Shown: positions 1-8,840, counted from the first letter of the stretch. The stretch: 64,000 bases of DNA from an uncultured Eggerthellaceae bacterium (GCA_934630905.1 CAKTXN010000003.1:1-64000); one strand, 5' to 3'. The notes: generated by a model from the letters alone, not told the origin. Made by a program: numbers and translations.

Positions 1-26
1 CTAGGCTCTTGCTTGGTGAAATTCGT

Positions 27-32
27 TATAAT
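27..32 (+). promoter_or_regulatory. Promoter -10 box upstream of AbiF-like RNA
   Basis: A perfect TATAAT lies at 27-32; the -35 region at about 4-9 is weak. Transcription would start near 38-41, a few bases before the hairpin at 46-80. The promoter therefore seems placed to make a short RNA first and the Abi mRNA by read-through. Confidence 0.6.
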
Positions 33-39
33 ATGGCTA

Positions 40-88
40 TAGTAAACCCGTCGGCATCTGCTGCAAGCTCACTGACGGGTCTTTTTTA
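40..88 (+). ncRNA. Candidate AbiF-type small RNA / terminator hairpin
   Basis: Seven base pairs form between ACCCGTC (46-52) and GACGGGT (74-80), with a 21-nt loop, followed by CTTTTTTAT. With a start near 40 the product would be about 48 nt ending in the U-run. Structured RNAs (the abiF RNA motif) are known directly upstream of Abi_2-family genes, and the position and CCCGTC/GACGGG stem fit that pattern. A plain leader terminator cannot be excluded without a covariance-model search. Confidence 0.6.
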
Positions 89-102
89 TATAGGGAGCCG
101 TT

Positions 103-1011
103 ATGCAATACGAAAAGCCTTTTGCAACTTTTGATGATCAGGTTGATTTGCTGCTGAGTCGAGGCATGCAGGGCGATAAGGCGGTAATTCGCGATCATTT
201 AGTTGACGTAGGCTATTATCGCCTGAGCGGGTATTGGCATATTTTCAAACAGGAAGATAATTCGTTTAAGCCGGAAACTACTTTTGAGAAAGTATGGAAT
301 ATCTATACGTTTGACCGTCAATTACGGCTCATCGTGTTGGATGCTGTCGAGCGCGTTGAGGTTTATTTTCGAACGCAGCTAGCTTACGAGCTCGCAAAAA
401 ATACAGGTCCTTTTGGCTTTCTTGAGCAAGAGAATCTTCCAAGGCTCAATAATCAAAAATATGAAAAGTTCATCGAGAAATGCAAAGGCAAGGTTGCTTT
501 TTCTAGAGAGCCGTTCATTGTCCATTTCAGGGATAAGTACGGTGATTCCCATGACTTACCACCTTATTGGATGCTTGTGAACACCATGGATTTTGGGCAA
601 ATGCTTACGCTTTATAAAGGTGCATCGGTTCAGATTAGGAACAAACTCGCTAAAGACCTGGGGCTTTCTGCAAGAGTTCTTGAATCATGGCTAGTTTCTT
701 TGAATACGGTGCGCAATATATGCGCACACCATGGCAGGCTTTGGAATCGTGTTGCTGGCAATCGACCCATGGTCCCTCGCGATAATCGTTGGCATATTCC
801 TTTTGAAGTATCGCCTGATCGGCTCTTTTGCGCTCTCACCATTCTCAGCTATTTACTTGAAAATATTGCCCCCAACACCGCTTGGCGAAGAAGGTTATTC
901 GAACTGTTTGCGGAATATCCGGATATCGATAAAAGGATGATGGGCTTTGCAGAAGGATGGGAAGAATGTCCCTTGTGGAAGCCTTGGATAAGGGATGCGT
1001 GCCACTTTTAG
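103..1011 (+). CDS. Abi_2 (AbiD/AbiF-like) HEPN abortive-infection protein
   Basis: The 302-aa protein has the Abi_2 layout: an N-terminal YYRLSGYW motif (about 38-45), a helical middle with ERVEVYFRTQ (83-92), and a C-terminal RNICAHHGRLWN motif in which R204 and H209 form the R-x4-H signature of HEPN ribonucleases. Members of this family give phage resistance, probably by RNA cleavage. AGGGAG at 92-97 is a good ribosome site for the ATG at 103. The only upstream feature is the candidate small RNA, so RNA and protein look like a two-part unit. Codon use is more AT-rich than in neighbouring metabolic genes, which fits an accessory origin. Confidence 0.9.
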   Translation: MQYEKPFATFDDQVDLLLSRGMQGDKAVIRDHLVDVGYYRLSGYWHIFKQEDNSFKPETTFEKVWNIYTFDRQLRLIVLDAVERVEVYFRTQLAYELAKNTGPFGFLEQENLPRLNNQKYEKFIEKCKGKVAFSREPFIVHFRDKYGDSHDLPPYWMLVNTMDFGQMLTLYKGASVQIRNKLAKDLGLSARVLESWLVSLNTVRNICAHHGRLWNRVAGNRPMVPRDNRWHIPFEVSPDRLFCALTILSYLLENIAPNTAWRRRLFELFAEYPDIDKRMMGFAEGWEECPLWKPWIRDACHF

Positions 1012-1340
1012 GAACGGCTCGCTTCCTCTTTTGCGGCTCGCGGTTCCTTCGTGTGCGGTCCCCGCGTGCCCTGCCGCGCACCGCTGCCCGCAGCCCGCCC
1101 TGCCGCGCGCCGCTGCCCGCTGCACCTGTGTCACCGCGCCCCCTTCGCCTTTCTTTTGTGCGCCCGTTTTCGGGCCTTGCGCCCCTTCGCCAAAATAAAT
1201 AACATTCCAGCTGTTCAAAGCATCATGCGCGGCGTACAATGAGTGGCATGTTCGCGGTAAACAGGAAACCGCAGAAAACCCAGGTGCGTGGCAAGCCAGA
1301 TCCTCAAGCTTGCTCGCATCGCAATTGAAAAGAGGAAAAC
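1012..1340. other. Intergenic stretch with GC-rich tandem repeat
   Basis: No convincing gene. A 23-bp GC-rich unit at 1069-1091 recurs with one mismatch at 1098-1120 (shared core CCGCTGCCCGC). A TACAAT at 1235-1240 could be a -10 box for paaK, but no clear -35 accompanies it. Confidence 0.5.
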
Positions 1341-2579
1341 ATGGACATGTCCAAAGAGCAGTGGGCTCGTGTCACTGCGCAATTCGCCACACTCAAAGAG
1401 AACTCCGCTTTCTACGCAAAGAAGTTCGCCGACTTCGATTTGAGCGACATCCGCACCATGGATGACTTCCGCAAGCTTCCCTTTACCGATAAAGCTGACC
1501 TCCGCGAGGCATATCCGCTGGGAATTGCCGCGGTGCCGCCCGAAAAAATCGTGCGTATCCACAGCTCATCAGGCACAACGGGCACGCCGGTCATCATTCC
1601 CTACACCGCGAAAGACGTTGACGACTGGGCAACCATGTTCGCCCGCTGCTATCAGTACGCGGGCATCACTCCCGAAGATCGCATTCACATTACCCCTGGT
1701 TACGGCCTGTGGACGGCTGGCATTGGCTTCCAGCTGGGCTGCGAGCGCTTGGGCGCTATGGCCATTCCTATGGGTCCTGGTAACACCGACAAGCAACTGC
1801 AGATGATGCAGGATTTGGAATCCACCGTTCTGTGCGCAACCAGCTCGTATGCGCTGCTGCTGGCCGAAGAAATTGCCAAGCGCGGCATTGGCGACAAGAT
1901 CAAGCTGCGCAAGGGCGTTATTGGCTCCGAGCGTTGGGGCGAAAAGATGCGCGCGCGTATTGCGAACGAGCTGGGCGTTGAGCTGTTCGACATTTACGGC
2001 CTGACCGAGATTTACGGCCCGGGCATTGGCATTAACTGCCAGGCAGACAGCGCTATGCACATTTGGAGTGATTACGTGTACGTGGAGATTGTGGACCCAC
2101 ACACGGGCGAGCCCGTTCCCGATGGCGAAGAAGGCGAGATTGTCCTGACCACGCTGCAAAAGGAAGGCGCGCCGCTCATCCGCTTCCGCACGCATGACCT
2201 AAGCCGTTTCGTGCTGGAAGATTGCCCCTGCGGGCACAACGAGCATCCGCGTATCGACATCATTACCGGCCGCACCGACGACATGGTGAAGGTGAAGGGC
2301 GTGAACATGTTCCCTGCTCAGTTCGAGGAAATTCTGGCGTTCACCGATGGCGCATCCTCAGAGTACCAGATTATGATCGACCACTTGAACGGCCGCGACA
2401 TTCTGACATTCTTCTTTGAGACGGCCGCCACGGGCGAAGAGCGCGAAAAGGTGGAGAAGCAGCTGGCTGCCCTGTTCAAGGCAAAGCTGAACATGACCCC
2501 CGTGGCGAAGGGCGTTGCCATTGGCGATCTTCCGCGTTCCGAGAAGAAGGCGCGCCGCATTTACGATAACCGTTACTAG
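1341..2579 (+). CDS. paaK: Phenylacetate-CoA ligase
   Basis: This 412-aa adenylate-forming enzyme should convert phenylacetate (or a related aryl acid), CoA and ATP to the CoA thioester. The ATP-binding motif SSSGTTGTP is at residues 75-83, a YGLTE motif lies near 220, and the catalytic lysine region RSEKKARR is close to the C-terminus; length is normal for the PaaK family. GAGGAAAAC precedes the ATG; a second ATG two codons later is possible. It stands alone here with no ring-oxidation genes. In gut anaerobes such ligases usually act with ferredoxin-linked aryl-pyruvate oxidoreductases, so the exact substrate is uncertain. Confidence 0.9.
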   Translation: MDMSKEQWARVTAQFATLKENSAFYAKKFADFDLSDIRTMDDFRKLPFTDKADLREAYPLGIAAVPPEKIVRIHSSSGTTGTPVIIPYTAKDVDDWATMFARCYQYAGITPEDRIHITPGYGLWTAGIGFQLGCERLGAMAIPMGPGNTDKQLQMMQDLESTVLCATSSYALLLAEEIAKRGIGDKIKLRKGVIGSERWGEKMRARIANELGVELFDIYGLTEIYGPGIGINCQADSAMHIWSDYVYVEIVDPHTGEPVPDGEEGEIVLTTLQKEGAPLIRFRTHDLSRFVLEDCPCGHNEHPRIDIITGRTDDMVKVKGVNMFPAQFEEILAFTDGASSEYQIMIDHLNGRDILTFFFETAATGEEREKVEKQLAALFKAKLNMTPVAKGVAIGDLPRSEKKARRIYDNRY

Positions 2580-2854
2580 GAGCGGCGGAAACGGCGGTAA
2601 TTTGGAGTTGATGTCGACTTCAGGTGCCAATGGGGCTGCTGCTAGAATAGAAGAATTACTCGAAGGGTCGCTTGCGGGCGGCTCTTCGTTGTTCTTTCAG
2701 GCTTATGAGCCTGCCGAGCGTACCGATCCCTTCAGCATTAATTCGCACTTTATGCTCTACTGTGTAGCAGTTCCTTTTCTGTGACGGAATCGCGCCTTTT
2801 TCGCATTGTGCTGTGGAGCAAAAAAGTACAAAAATATGTGAATGACGTTGAGTT

Positions 2855-2884
2855 TTGTCCATTGCAAGCAAGCGCTGATAAAAT
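2855..2884 (+). promoter_or_regulatory. Putative promoter of the LCP gene
   Basis: TTGTCC (2855-2860), an 18-bp spacer and TAAAAT (2879-2884) lie 84 bp before the LCP start. The rest of the 2580-2967 gap is AT-rich and holds no gene; a CCCC-TGATA-GGGG hairpin (2940-2952) precedes the AAGGAG ribosome site at 2957-2962. Confidence 0.4.
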
Positions 2885-2967
2885 ATTAAACTTGGTTGAA
2901 TTGGCAACAAGGCCAATGATTCAAATATAAATAATCTTTCCCCTGATAGGGGCGTTAAGGAGCTTGC

Positions 2968-4116
2968 ATGGCGTTTGGAAGAAAACGCAGAGAGCAGGAA
3001 GCCGATTATCTTGGCAGCCAGCTTTCCGCCCATACCGACGATCCCATGAGTCGTTATTCGCGCAACTCGGAAGTGTATGCGCGTAAAAAAGAGGAAATCC
3101 TGGAGTCGTATTCCCGCGACAACACGCAGAACTACTCCCACAAGCGTGCGAAAAAAGGTACGCGCGGCAAAAAAGTTGCCCTGGCTATCCTTTCCGTGTT
3201 CGTGGTTGCCCTTCTTGGCGTGGGCGCTTACGCCTTCGTGTTTTTCAATGAAGTCAACAGCGACTTGGGCGGCAACCATACTTCGGAAGAAGAGATGGAA
3301 ATCCAAGAAGCGCTTGCGAAGGGCAACAGCTTCAACGAGGTATTTTACGTGCTGCTGTTAGGTTCGGACTCGCGTGATGCCGATGACTTCACGGGTTCTC
3401 GATCCGACACGAACATTTTGACGCGTGTTGACCCGGTGAATAAAGTGGTGACCATGGTGTCCATTCCGCGTGACACGAAGATCGAGCTCAGCGGGTATGG
3501 AACGCAGAAGTTCAACGCGGCGCGTTCATACGGCGGTGTTGCAGGAGCAATTCGCGAGGCTTCCAAGCTGTGTGGCGTTGAGATTTCGCACTATGTGGAA
3601 ATCGGTTTCGATGGCGTAATGGACCTGGTTGATTCTATTGGCGGCGTGGAAGTTGATGTTCCGTACTACATCAACGACGCCGATGCCTGGGTTGAAATTC
3701 AGCCGGGTTATCAGACGCTGAGCGGCTGGGATGCGTTGGGTTTTGCCCGCAGCCGTGCTTATGCCGATGGCGACTTCACGCGTACTTCGAACCAGCGCCT
3801 TTTGATTAAGGCAGTGGTGGACAAGGTGCTCGCGCTTGATCCGGCCGCTATGCAACAGGCCATCCGTTCTGGCGCGAAGTGCGTTGATACTGATATGTCG
3901 CTTATGGACATCCTGGGTTTGGCCATGTCGTTCAAGGACGGCTTTACCATGTATTCGGCAATGGTGCCTTCGACCACGGCGTACATCGGCGACGTTTCCT
4001 ATGTTATTTGCGATACTCAAGGCCTGGCGGAAATGATGAAGATCGTGGAAGCCGGCGGCGATCCTAGCACGTTGCAGACCACTTCGGGTTCGGTGACAGG
4101 AAGCTCTCTGGGATAG
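2968..4116 (+). CDS. LytR-CpsA-Psr (LCP) family cell-wall glycopolymer ligase
   Basis: LCP enzymes move undecaprenyl-linked glycopolymers onto peptidoglycan at the outer membrane face. The 382-aa protein has a charged cytoplasmic N-terminus (1-68), one membrane segment (about 69-93), and an LCP domain that starts with LLLGSDSRDADDF (about 128-140) and contains SIPRDTKIEL; the conserved Arg and Asp residues are present. The C-terminal tail is short and Ser/Thr/Gly-rich. AAGGAG supports the start. It is probably a single-gene unit. Confidence 0.9.
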   Translation: MAFGRKRREQEADYLGSQLSAHTDDPMSRYSRNSEVYARKKEEILESYSRDNTQNYSHKRAKKGTRGKKVALAILSVFVVALLGVGAYAFVFFNEVNSDLGGNHTSEEEMEIQEALAKGNSFNEVFYVLLLGSDSRDADDFTGSRSDTNILTRVDPVNKVVTMVSIPRDTKIELSGYGTQKFNAARSYGGVAGAIREASKLCGVEISHYVEIGFDGVMDLVDSIGGVEVDVPYYINDADAWVEIQPGYQTLSGWDALGFARSRAYADGDFTRTSNQRLLIKAVVDKVLALDPAAMQQAIRSGAKCVDTDMSLMDILGLAMSFKDGFTMYSAMVPSTTAYIGDVSYVICDTQGLAEMMKIVEAGGDPSTLQTTSGSVTGSSLG

Positions 4117-4196
4117 CAGGAGCGCAGCGGCGAGCGCCGGCTGCTCGAGTGGGTGGCGCTGCAAGCAATGCCGCGCCATTACAAGCAGTGTCACGC

Positions 4197-4224
4197 AGCC
4201 ACAAGCGGCGTTTTGTGGCTTTGA
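4197..4224 (+). terminator. Weak terminator-like hairpin after the LCP gene
   Basis: AGCCACAA (4197-4204) pairs perfectly with TTGTGGCT (4213-4220) around an 8-nt loop, but only TTG follows instead of a long T-run. Confidence 0.35.
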
Positions 4225-4246
4225 CGTGCGCTTCGCCGATTCCTTC

Positions 4247-4275
4247 TTGCGCTGGCAGTATCAAGCGAGTAAGAT
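4247..4275 (+). promoter_or_regulatory. Putative promoter for the magnesium module
   Basis: TTGCGC (4247-4252), a 17-bp spacer and TAAGAT (4270-4275). A start near 4282 gives a leader of about 320 nt before the MgtE-like gene. The leader contains an 8-bp hairpin (CTTCGGCT 4475-4482 with AGCCGAAG 4496-4503). No other gene is visible in 4117-4602. Confidence 0.45.
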
Positions 4276-4602
4276 TTATGGGCTAATGTATGTCCATGGT
4301 CTTGCTCGCTTTTTTAATGCGCGAACGGTTGGTGTCGGTAGCGCAACGCGAATGGCAAGCGCGTGCGAGTCAGCCAGCAACAGGTCTGGTTCTGCGGCAT
4401 GCATTCACTTCTACAGGAAAAAGGAAAGGAACGTACTTGAAGGTTCGAAAACAGAAACCTCACAGTATGTAATCCTTCGGCTTCCTTCTTTTGGCAGCCG
4501 AAGAACGTCGGCTGTGTCACGTCTATGCATATAAGCGAAATCGCGTCTGGCGGCGCGCTTCGTTGTGGTGTGCCGTGTCGTGCCAAGTAAAGGGGAGGCT
4601 CA

Positions 4603-5949
4603 ATGCTTTATCTCTCTCAAATTAAAGGAAAGCCGGTGGTTGACTCCGAAGGGGAGCGCATCGGTGTTATCTCTGACCTGGCCATTCAGACGGGCGAGGT
4701 CTTTCCGCGCGTTACGAGCCTGGCGTTTCAAGGGCCGGGCCGCGTGCCGTTTATGATTTCATGGCGCAAGTACGTGGATCAGTTCGACGAGGAAGGCATC
4801 AAACTTTCCGTTGAAAGTCACGATATCCGCTTCAGCTATTTGCAGCCCGATGAAGTGCTGCTGGCGCGCGATTTGATGGACCGTCAGATTGTTGATACGC
4901 AGGGCTTGAAGGTTGTGCGCGTAAACGACCTGAAGCTTTCCGAATCAGGTAGCCAGTTGCGTCTTCTTGGCGCTGAAGTAGGCGTTCGCGGTATCTTGCG
5001 CGGGCTCCATCCGCTGCTTGAGCGCGCGGTGGTGTCGGCGGCAAAGGCCATGAAGCATCCCATTGACGAGCAGATCATCGCCTGGAATTACATGGACCTT
5101 TTGGACCGCGACTTGTCCGAAGTGCAGCTTTCCGTGACGCACAAGCGTTTGGATGAGTTGCATCCGGCCGACGTTGCGGACATTTTGGAGCAGCTTGACC
5201 CGCAGCAGCGTGCGAACGTATTCAAGCACCTGGATATGAACCAGGCTTCGGAAGCAATCTCCGAAATGGAAGACGAGTATCAGGCGGAATTCATCGATGA
5301 TCTGCCTGATGCCCAGGCGTCTGTCATGCTGGCAAAAATGGACCCCGACGAAGCGGCCGATATTGTGCGCGATTTGTCGTACGAGAAGGCTGAAACGCTG
5401 TTGCGCCTGATGGGCGTAGAGGAAGCAGCAGAGATTCGCGGACTTTTGGGCTTCAAGGACGGCACGGCTGGCGGCATGATGACCACGCAGTTCGTGCAAG
5501 TGCACGAGGAAGATACCGTGCATGATACCATCGAGCTGCTGCGTGCCCTTCCCGAGGATTATCCGTCCATTCATCACGTGTACGTGTGCGATGAGTACGA
5601 TAAGTTAGTTGGCGTGGCATCGTTGCGTACGCTGGTGCTTGCTCCGGAGTCGAAGCACATGCACGATGTCATGTTTGACGAGGTCATTTCGATTACGCCT
5701 GACACAACTGAAGACGACGTGGTTGAGACCATCTTCAAATATAACTTGCCCGCGCTGCCTGTTGTGGACGAAGATGGGTCCATTTTGGGCATTGTTACCA
5801 CCGATGACGCGTGGGATGCTGTTGAAGATGACGCCATTGAAAAGAAGTTCAAACCGATTGTTGTGGTGGGAATCGTGTTGGGCGTGCTGGCGTTTATAGC
5901 GCTCTACACGGTTATTCTTTTACAGCTGTTGCACTACCCCTGGAGTTAA
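4603..5949 (+). CDS. PRC-barrel / MgtE N-domain / CBS protein with one C-terminal membrane helix
   Basis: The 448-aa protein carries a PRC-barrel-like domain (about 1-75), a second PRC-like stretch, an MgtE intracellular N-domain (about 184-290, with LHPADVADILEQLDPQQR), a CBS pair (about 291-410) and a single membrane helix (about 419-441). It therefore has the Mg2+-sensing half of an MgtE channel but not the five-helix pore. The Nramp-related transporter starts 3 bases after its stop, so the two are co-translated. The likely role is a membrane-tethered Mg2+ sensor that gates the transporter; this is inferred from domain content and coupling. GGGGAGG precedes the ATG. Confidence 0.85.
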   Translation: MLYLSQIKGKPVVDSEGERIGVISDLAIQTGEVFPRVTSLAFQGPGRVPFMISWRKYVDQFDEEGIKLSVESHDIRFSYLQPDEVLLARDLMDRQIVDTQGLKVVRVNDLKLSESGSQLRLLGAEVGVRGILRGLHPLLERAVVSAAKAMKHPIDEQIIAWNYMDLLDRDLSEVQLSVTHKRLDELHPADVADILEQLDPQQRANVFKHLDMNQASEAISEMEDEYQAEFIDDLPDAQASVMLAKMDPDEAADIVRDLSYEKAETLLRLMGVEEAAEIRGLLGFKDGTAGGMMTTQFVQVHEEDTVHDTIELLRALPEDYPSIHHVYVCDEYDKLVGVASLRTLVLAPESKHMHDVMFDEVISITPDTTEDDVVETIFKYNLPALPVVDEDGSILGIVTTDDAWDAVEDDAIEKKFKPIVVVGIVLGVLAFIALYTVILLQLLHYPWS

Positions 5950-5952
5950 ATC

Positions 5953-7266
5953 ATGGTTATGAAGGAAGAAGAGCTCATTGAGCTGGCTACTTCCACAGGG
6001 GAAGAGCTGGCGCCGAGCGAGGAAAAAGGCAAGCTGCCGAAAAAGTCAAAGCTCATGGTGATTTTGGCGGCTATGGGGCCGGGCATTATCACGGCTATGG
6101 CGGGCAACGATGCTGGCGGCATTGCAACGTATTCCCAGGTTGGCGCGCTGTTTGGGTACAAAACGCTGTGGGCGCTTCCCATTATGTGCATCCTTTTGAT
6201 GGTTGTCCAGCTTACGGCAAGCCGTATGGGCGCGGTTACCGGTAAAGGTTACGCTGCGCTGATTCGCGAGCGCTTCGGCATTCGTTTGACCGCTCTTGCC
6301 ATGGTTGCGCTGCTTATTGGCAACGTGGCAACGATTATTTCGCAGTTCGCGGGCATTGCCGGCGGCATGGAGATGTTCGGCGTTTCCAAGTATGTAACCG
6401 TTCCGATTGCGGCGCTGGTGGTGTGGTTGCTGGTTGTGGGCGGAAATTACAAGCGCGTCGAGCGTATTTTTTTAGCTATTTCGTTGGTATTCATTACGTA
6501 TGCGATTGCGGCTGTTATGGCGCGGCCCGATTGGGGACAGGCTTTGGCCTGCACGTTTACGCCCGTAATCATGAACGACACGAATTATATTTCGCTGATG
6601 ATTGCTATGGTTGGTACCACGATTGCGCCGTGGATGATCTTCAACATGCAAAGCAACATTGTGGAAAAAGGCATGAGCGTAGATGATGCGCTGCCCATGC
6701 GCGTCGATGCGATTTCGGGAACGGTGGCGGCGTGCCTGGTGGCGTGGTTTATTGTGGTAACCACGGGTGCCGTTTTGTATCCCGAAGGCGTGTCGATTGA
6801 AAGCGCTGCCGATGCTGCGCGCGCTTTGGAGCCGTTTGCGGGTCCCTATGCGCAAATGTTGTTCGCCGTTGGTCTGATTGGCGCGTCGTTTTTGGCGGCA
6901 TGCGTTTTACCGCTGACCACGGCTTTCGTTATCTGCGAAGCGTTCGGTTGGGAAGCGGGCGTTGACTTCACTTGGAAAGAAGCCCCCATGTTCAAGGGCA
7001 TCTTGACGTTTGTGATCATATTCTCTGCGCTTATTGTTTTGATTCCGAATATCAATCTGATGTCCATTATGCTGTTCTCCCAGTTCGTTTGCGGTGTTAT
7101 TCTGCCGGTACTGCTGGTGTTCATGGCGCTTATCAGTTCCGATAAACGCATTATGGGAAAGTATGTTTCGGGTCGCATTTCCCGCGTGCTTATCTGGGCG
7201 ACTGTTGTGGTGGTAACGCTGCTTACGGTGGCGCTTTTGGTTATGCAGGTGCTAGGACTTGGATAG
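5953..7266 (+). CDS. Nramp-related divalent metal transporter, probably Mg2+ type
   Basis: The 437-aa protein has about eleven membrane helices and the Nramp core. In helix 1 the canonical DPGN metal site reads D53-A-G-G56. In helix 6 the canonical A-x-x-M-P reads T222-T-I-A225-P226, so the soft-metal methionine is missing. Nramp proteins without this methionine form the Mg2+ transporter clade (NRMT), structurally studied in Eggerthella lenta. Coupling to an MgtE-type sensor supports Mg2+ as substrate. GGAG at 5942-5945, inside the end of the previous gene, serves as ribosome site. A Mn2+ transporter is less likely given the residues. Confidence 0.85.
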   Translation: MVMKEEELIELATSTGEELAPSEEKGKLPKKSKLMVILAAMGPGIITAMAGNDAGGIATYSQVGALFGYKTLWALPIMCILLMVVQLTASRMGAVTGKGYAALIRERFGIRLTALAMVALLIGNVATIISQFAGIAGGMEMFGVSKYVTVPIAALVVWLLVVGGNYKRVERIFLAISLVFITYAIAAVMARPDWGQALACTFTPVIMNDTNYISLMIAMVGTTIAPWMIFNMQSNIVEKGMSVDDALPMRVDAISGTVAACLVAWFIVVTTGAVLYPEGVSIESAADAARALEPFAGPYAQMLFAVGLIGASFLAACVLPLTTAFVICEAFGWEAGVDFTWKEAPMFKGILTFVIIFSALIVLIPNINLMSIMLFSQFVCGVILPVLLVFMALISSDKRIMGKYVSGRISRVLIWATVVVVTLLTVALLVMQVLGLG

Positions 7267-7300
7267 CGTTTGGGATCGCTGGTTGCGGGGCGCGCTGTTG

Positions 7301-7357
7301 GTTGGAACTCGGGTATGGAGGTCGCCTGCGCCGATGCAGCCAGTTGGAACTCGGGTA
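7301..7357 (+). repeat. 15-bp direct repeat
   Basis: GTTGGAACTCGGGTA occurs at 7301-7315 and again at 7343-7357 in the gap before fau; a similar GTTGCAACTCGGCG lies just after fau near 8070. Function unknown. Confidence 0.5.
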
Positions 7358-7383
7358 ACGTTCAGAGGCGAAAGGATTTTGCG

Positions 7384-8028
7384 ATGGTCACGATTGATGA
7401 TGCAGACATTTCTCGGGAAAAAGCCGCTTTGCGTAAGAGCGTTATTGCTCGTCGCAACGAAATGAATCCCGGTGCTCGCGCCCAGAAAAGCGCTGCTATT
7501 TGTCGCGAGGTTATAGAGCAGTTAGAGGTAGCTTTTAAGCAGACGGGGTCTGTGTCGGGAAAACAGCCGCTGGTCGGCCTGTTTTCTGCGCTTGGCAGCG
7601 AAGTTGACCTGCGCGATGTTGTTCGCCATGTGCAGCATGTGGGTTGGCGTATTGCCCTTCCCGTGATGGTTTTGCAAGAAGAAGCCCCTGGTTACACCAT
7701 GCTTTTTGTGGATGTTGATTGTAAGACGGCTCTTTTGCGTCAAGAGGCATTCCTTGCGAAGCCTGCCAAGAATCTTGATCCGAGCGACTTTGACTTTGAG
7801 CGCTTCCCCCTTGTTTCCCCTGATGAGCTGGATGCTTTAGTGATGCCGCTGGTCGCTTTTGACAGCCAAGGCGGTCGCTTGGGTTATGGCGGGGGAAATT
7901 ACGACCGCTATTTGCCGCAACTGCGTGAAGATTGCTGGGTGTCGGGCGTTGCTTTCGACGAGCAGTGCGTCCCGCGTGTTCCTCGCGCGGACTTTGATCT
8001 GGCAATTCCCCAGGTCATTCACGCGTAG
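7384..8028 (+). CDS. 5-formyltetrahydrofolate cyclo-ligase
   Basis: Converts 5-formyl-THF and ATP to 5,10-methenyl-THF in one-carbon metabolism. The signature GGRLGYGGGNYDRYLP near the C-terminus and the N-terminal K-x-x-LRK-type helix are present. Starting at ATG 7384, which has GAAAGG upstream, gives 214 aa, a normal length; an upstream in-frame start at 7270 would add 38 unconserved residues and overlaps a direct repeat, so it was not used. Confidence 0.88.
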   Translation: MVTIDDADISREKAALRKSVIARRNEMNPGARAQKSAAICREVIEQLEVAFKQTGSVSGKQPLVGLFSALGSEVDLRDVVRHVQHVGWRIALPVMVLQEEAPGYTMLFVDVDCKTALLRQEAFLAKPAKNLDPSDFDFERFPLVSPDELDALVMPLVAFDSQGGRLGYGGGNYDRYLPQLREDCWVSGVAFDEQCVPRVPRADFDLAIPQVIHA

Positions 8029-8108
8029 CTGTTGGATTTCGATTCTGCAGCTTGATGGCGACGGTTGGCGGTTGCAACTCGGCGTCCGCCGCTTTCCGTG
8101 TGGCTCGT

Positions 8109-8762
8109 TTAGAGCGACAGCAGCTGATCGAATTGCGAAATCAGGGCATCGGGGTTGGTTTCGCCAATGTTCCCGTTCGTGCCGTATCCGTATTCAACCG
8201 CTACCGCGAACGCGCCCGTTGCTTGCGCCACGCGGACATCGCCTGCGGAATCTCCCACATAAGCGGTTTCGTGCGCTAGAACGCCTAATTCTTTCATGGT
8301 GTTCAGCAGGCCTTGCGGGTTAGGTTTGCGCGGATAATCAGGGCTTTCTCCGTGAACGGCATCGAAGATTCCCGGAAAAAAATGGTTGATGGTCATCTTG
8401 GCGTCTTCATCGCGCTTGTTTGAGAGCACCGCTAGTTTTGCGCCTTGGGCTTTCAGCGCTGTCAGTGTTTCTTTGACGTGCGGATAGAGCTTGGTGTGTT
8501 CCAGGCCGTGCTCAGCAAACGTGCCATACCAAGTGCGATAGACTTCCTTCCCTTTTTCTTCGGGCAGCTCTTGTCCCAGTTCTTCCTGCAAAAGCACCAC
8601 GATGCCGCCGCGTTGAAAGCAGTCCAGTATTTCCTTGCGCGTGTAAGTGCGCTTGCTTCCCATTTGGGCTAATGTCGTGTTGGTCACGGCAACGAAATCA
8701 TCCATGGTGTCAAGCAGCGTGCCGTCTAGGTCGAAAACATATGCGTCAAATCGCGGTGACAT
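8109..8762 (-). CDS. HAD-superfamily hydrolase, phosphoglycolate phosphatase-like
   Basis: The 217-aa protein has HAD motif I FDLDGTLLDT near residue 10, motif II in VLSNK (about 118) and a C-terminal YVGDSAGDVRVA motif, with a helical cap typical of the Gph/PpaX group. It probably dephosphorylates a small phospho-metabolite; the true substrate cannot be read from sequence. It converges on fau (80 bp between stops) and is divergent from the tRNA gene. Confidence 0.85.
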   Translation of the reverse strand: MSPRFDAYVFDLDGTLLDTMDDFVAVTNTTLAQMGSKRTYTRKEILDCFQRGGIVVLLQEELGQELPEEKGKEVYRTWYGTFAEHGLEHTKLYPHVKETLTALKAQGAKLAVLSNKRDEDAKMTINHFFPGIFDAVHGESPDYPRKPNPQGLLNTMKELGVLAHETAYVGDSAGDVRVAQATGAFAVAVEYGYGTNGNIGETNPDALISQFDQLLSL

Positions 8763-8804
8763 GAAGTGCCTTTCTTTCTAATTTCGCGCAAGAGTAAAAC
8801 GTCA

Positions 8805-8813
8805 TGGTACAAT
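8805..8813 (+). promoter_or_regulatory. Extended -10 promoter of tRNA-Arg
   Basis: TGG followed by TACAAT (8808-8813) forms an extended -10 element 28 bp before the tRNA; the -35 is not recognisable. Confidence 0.5.
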
Positions 8814-8840
8814 AACAAAGTTCGCTTTCGCGAGCAAGTT

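Noticed and set aside
1569..2195. 208-codon antisense frame in paaK
   Set aside because: It is a shadow of a strongly coding gene; composition follows the complementary codons.
4282..4602. M-box or Mn2+ (yybP-ykoY) riboswitch before the metal genes
   Set aside because: I looked for the conserved cores of both and did not find them; only a long leader can be claimed.
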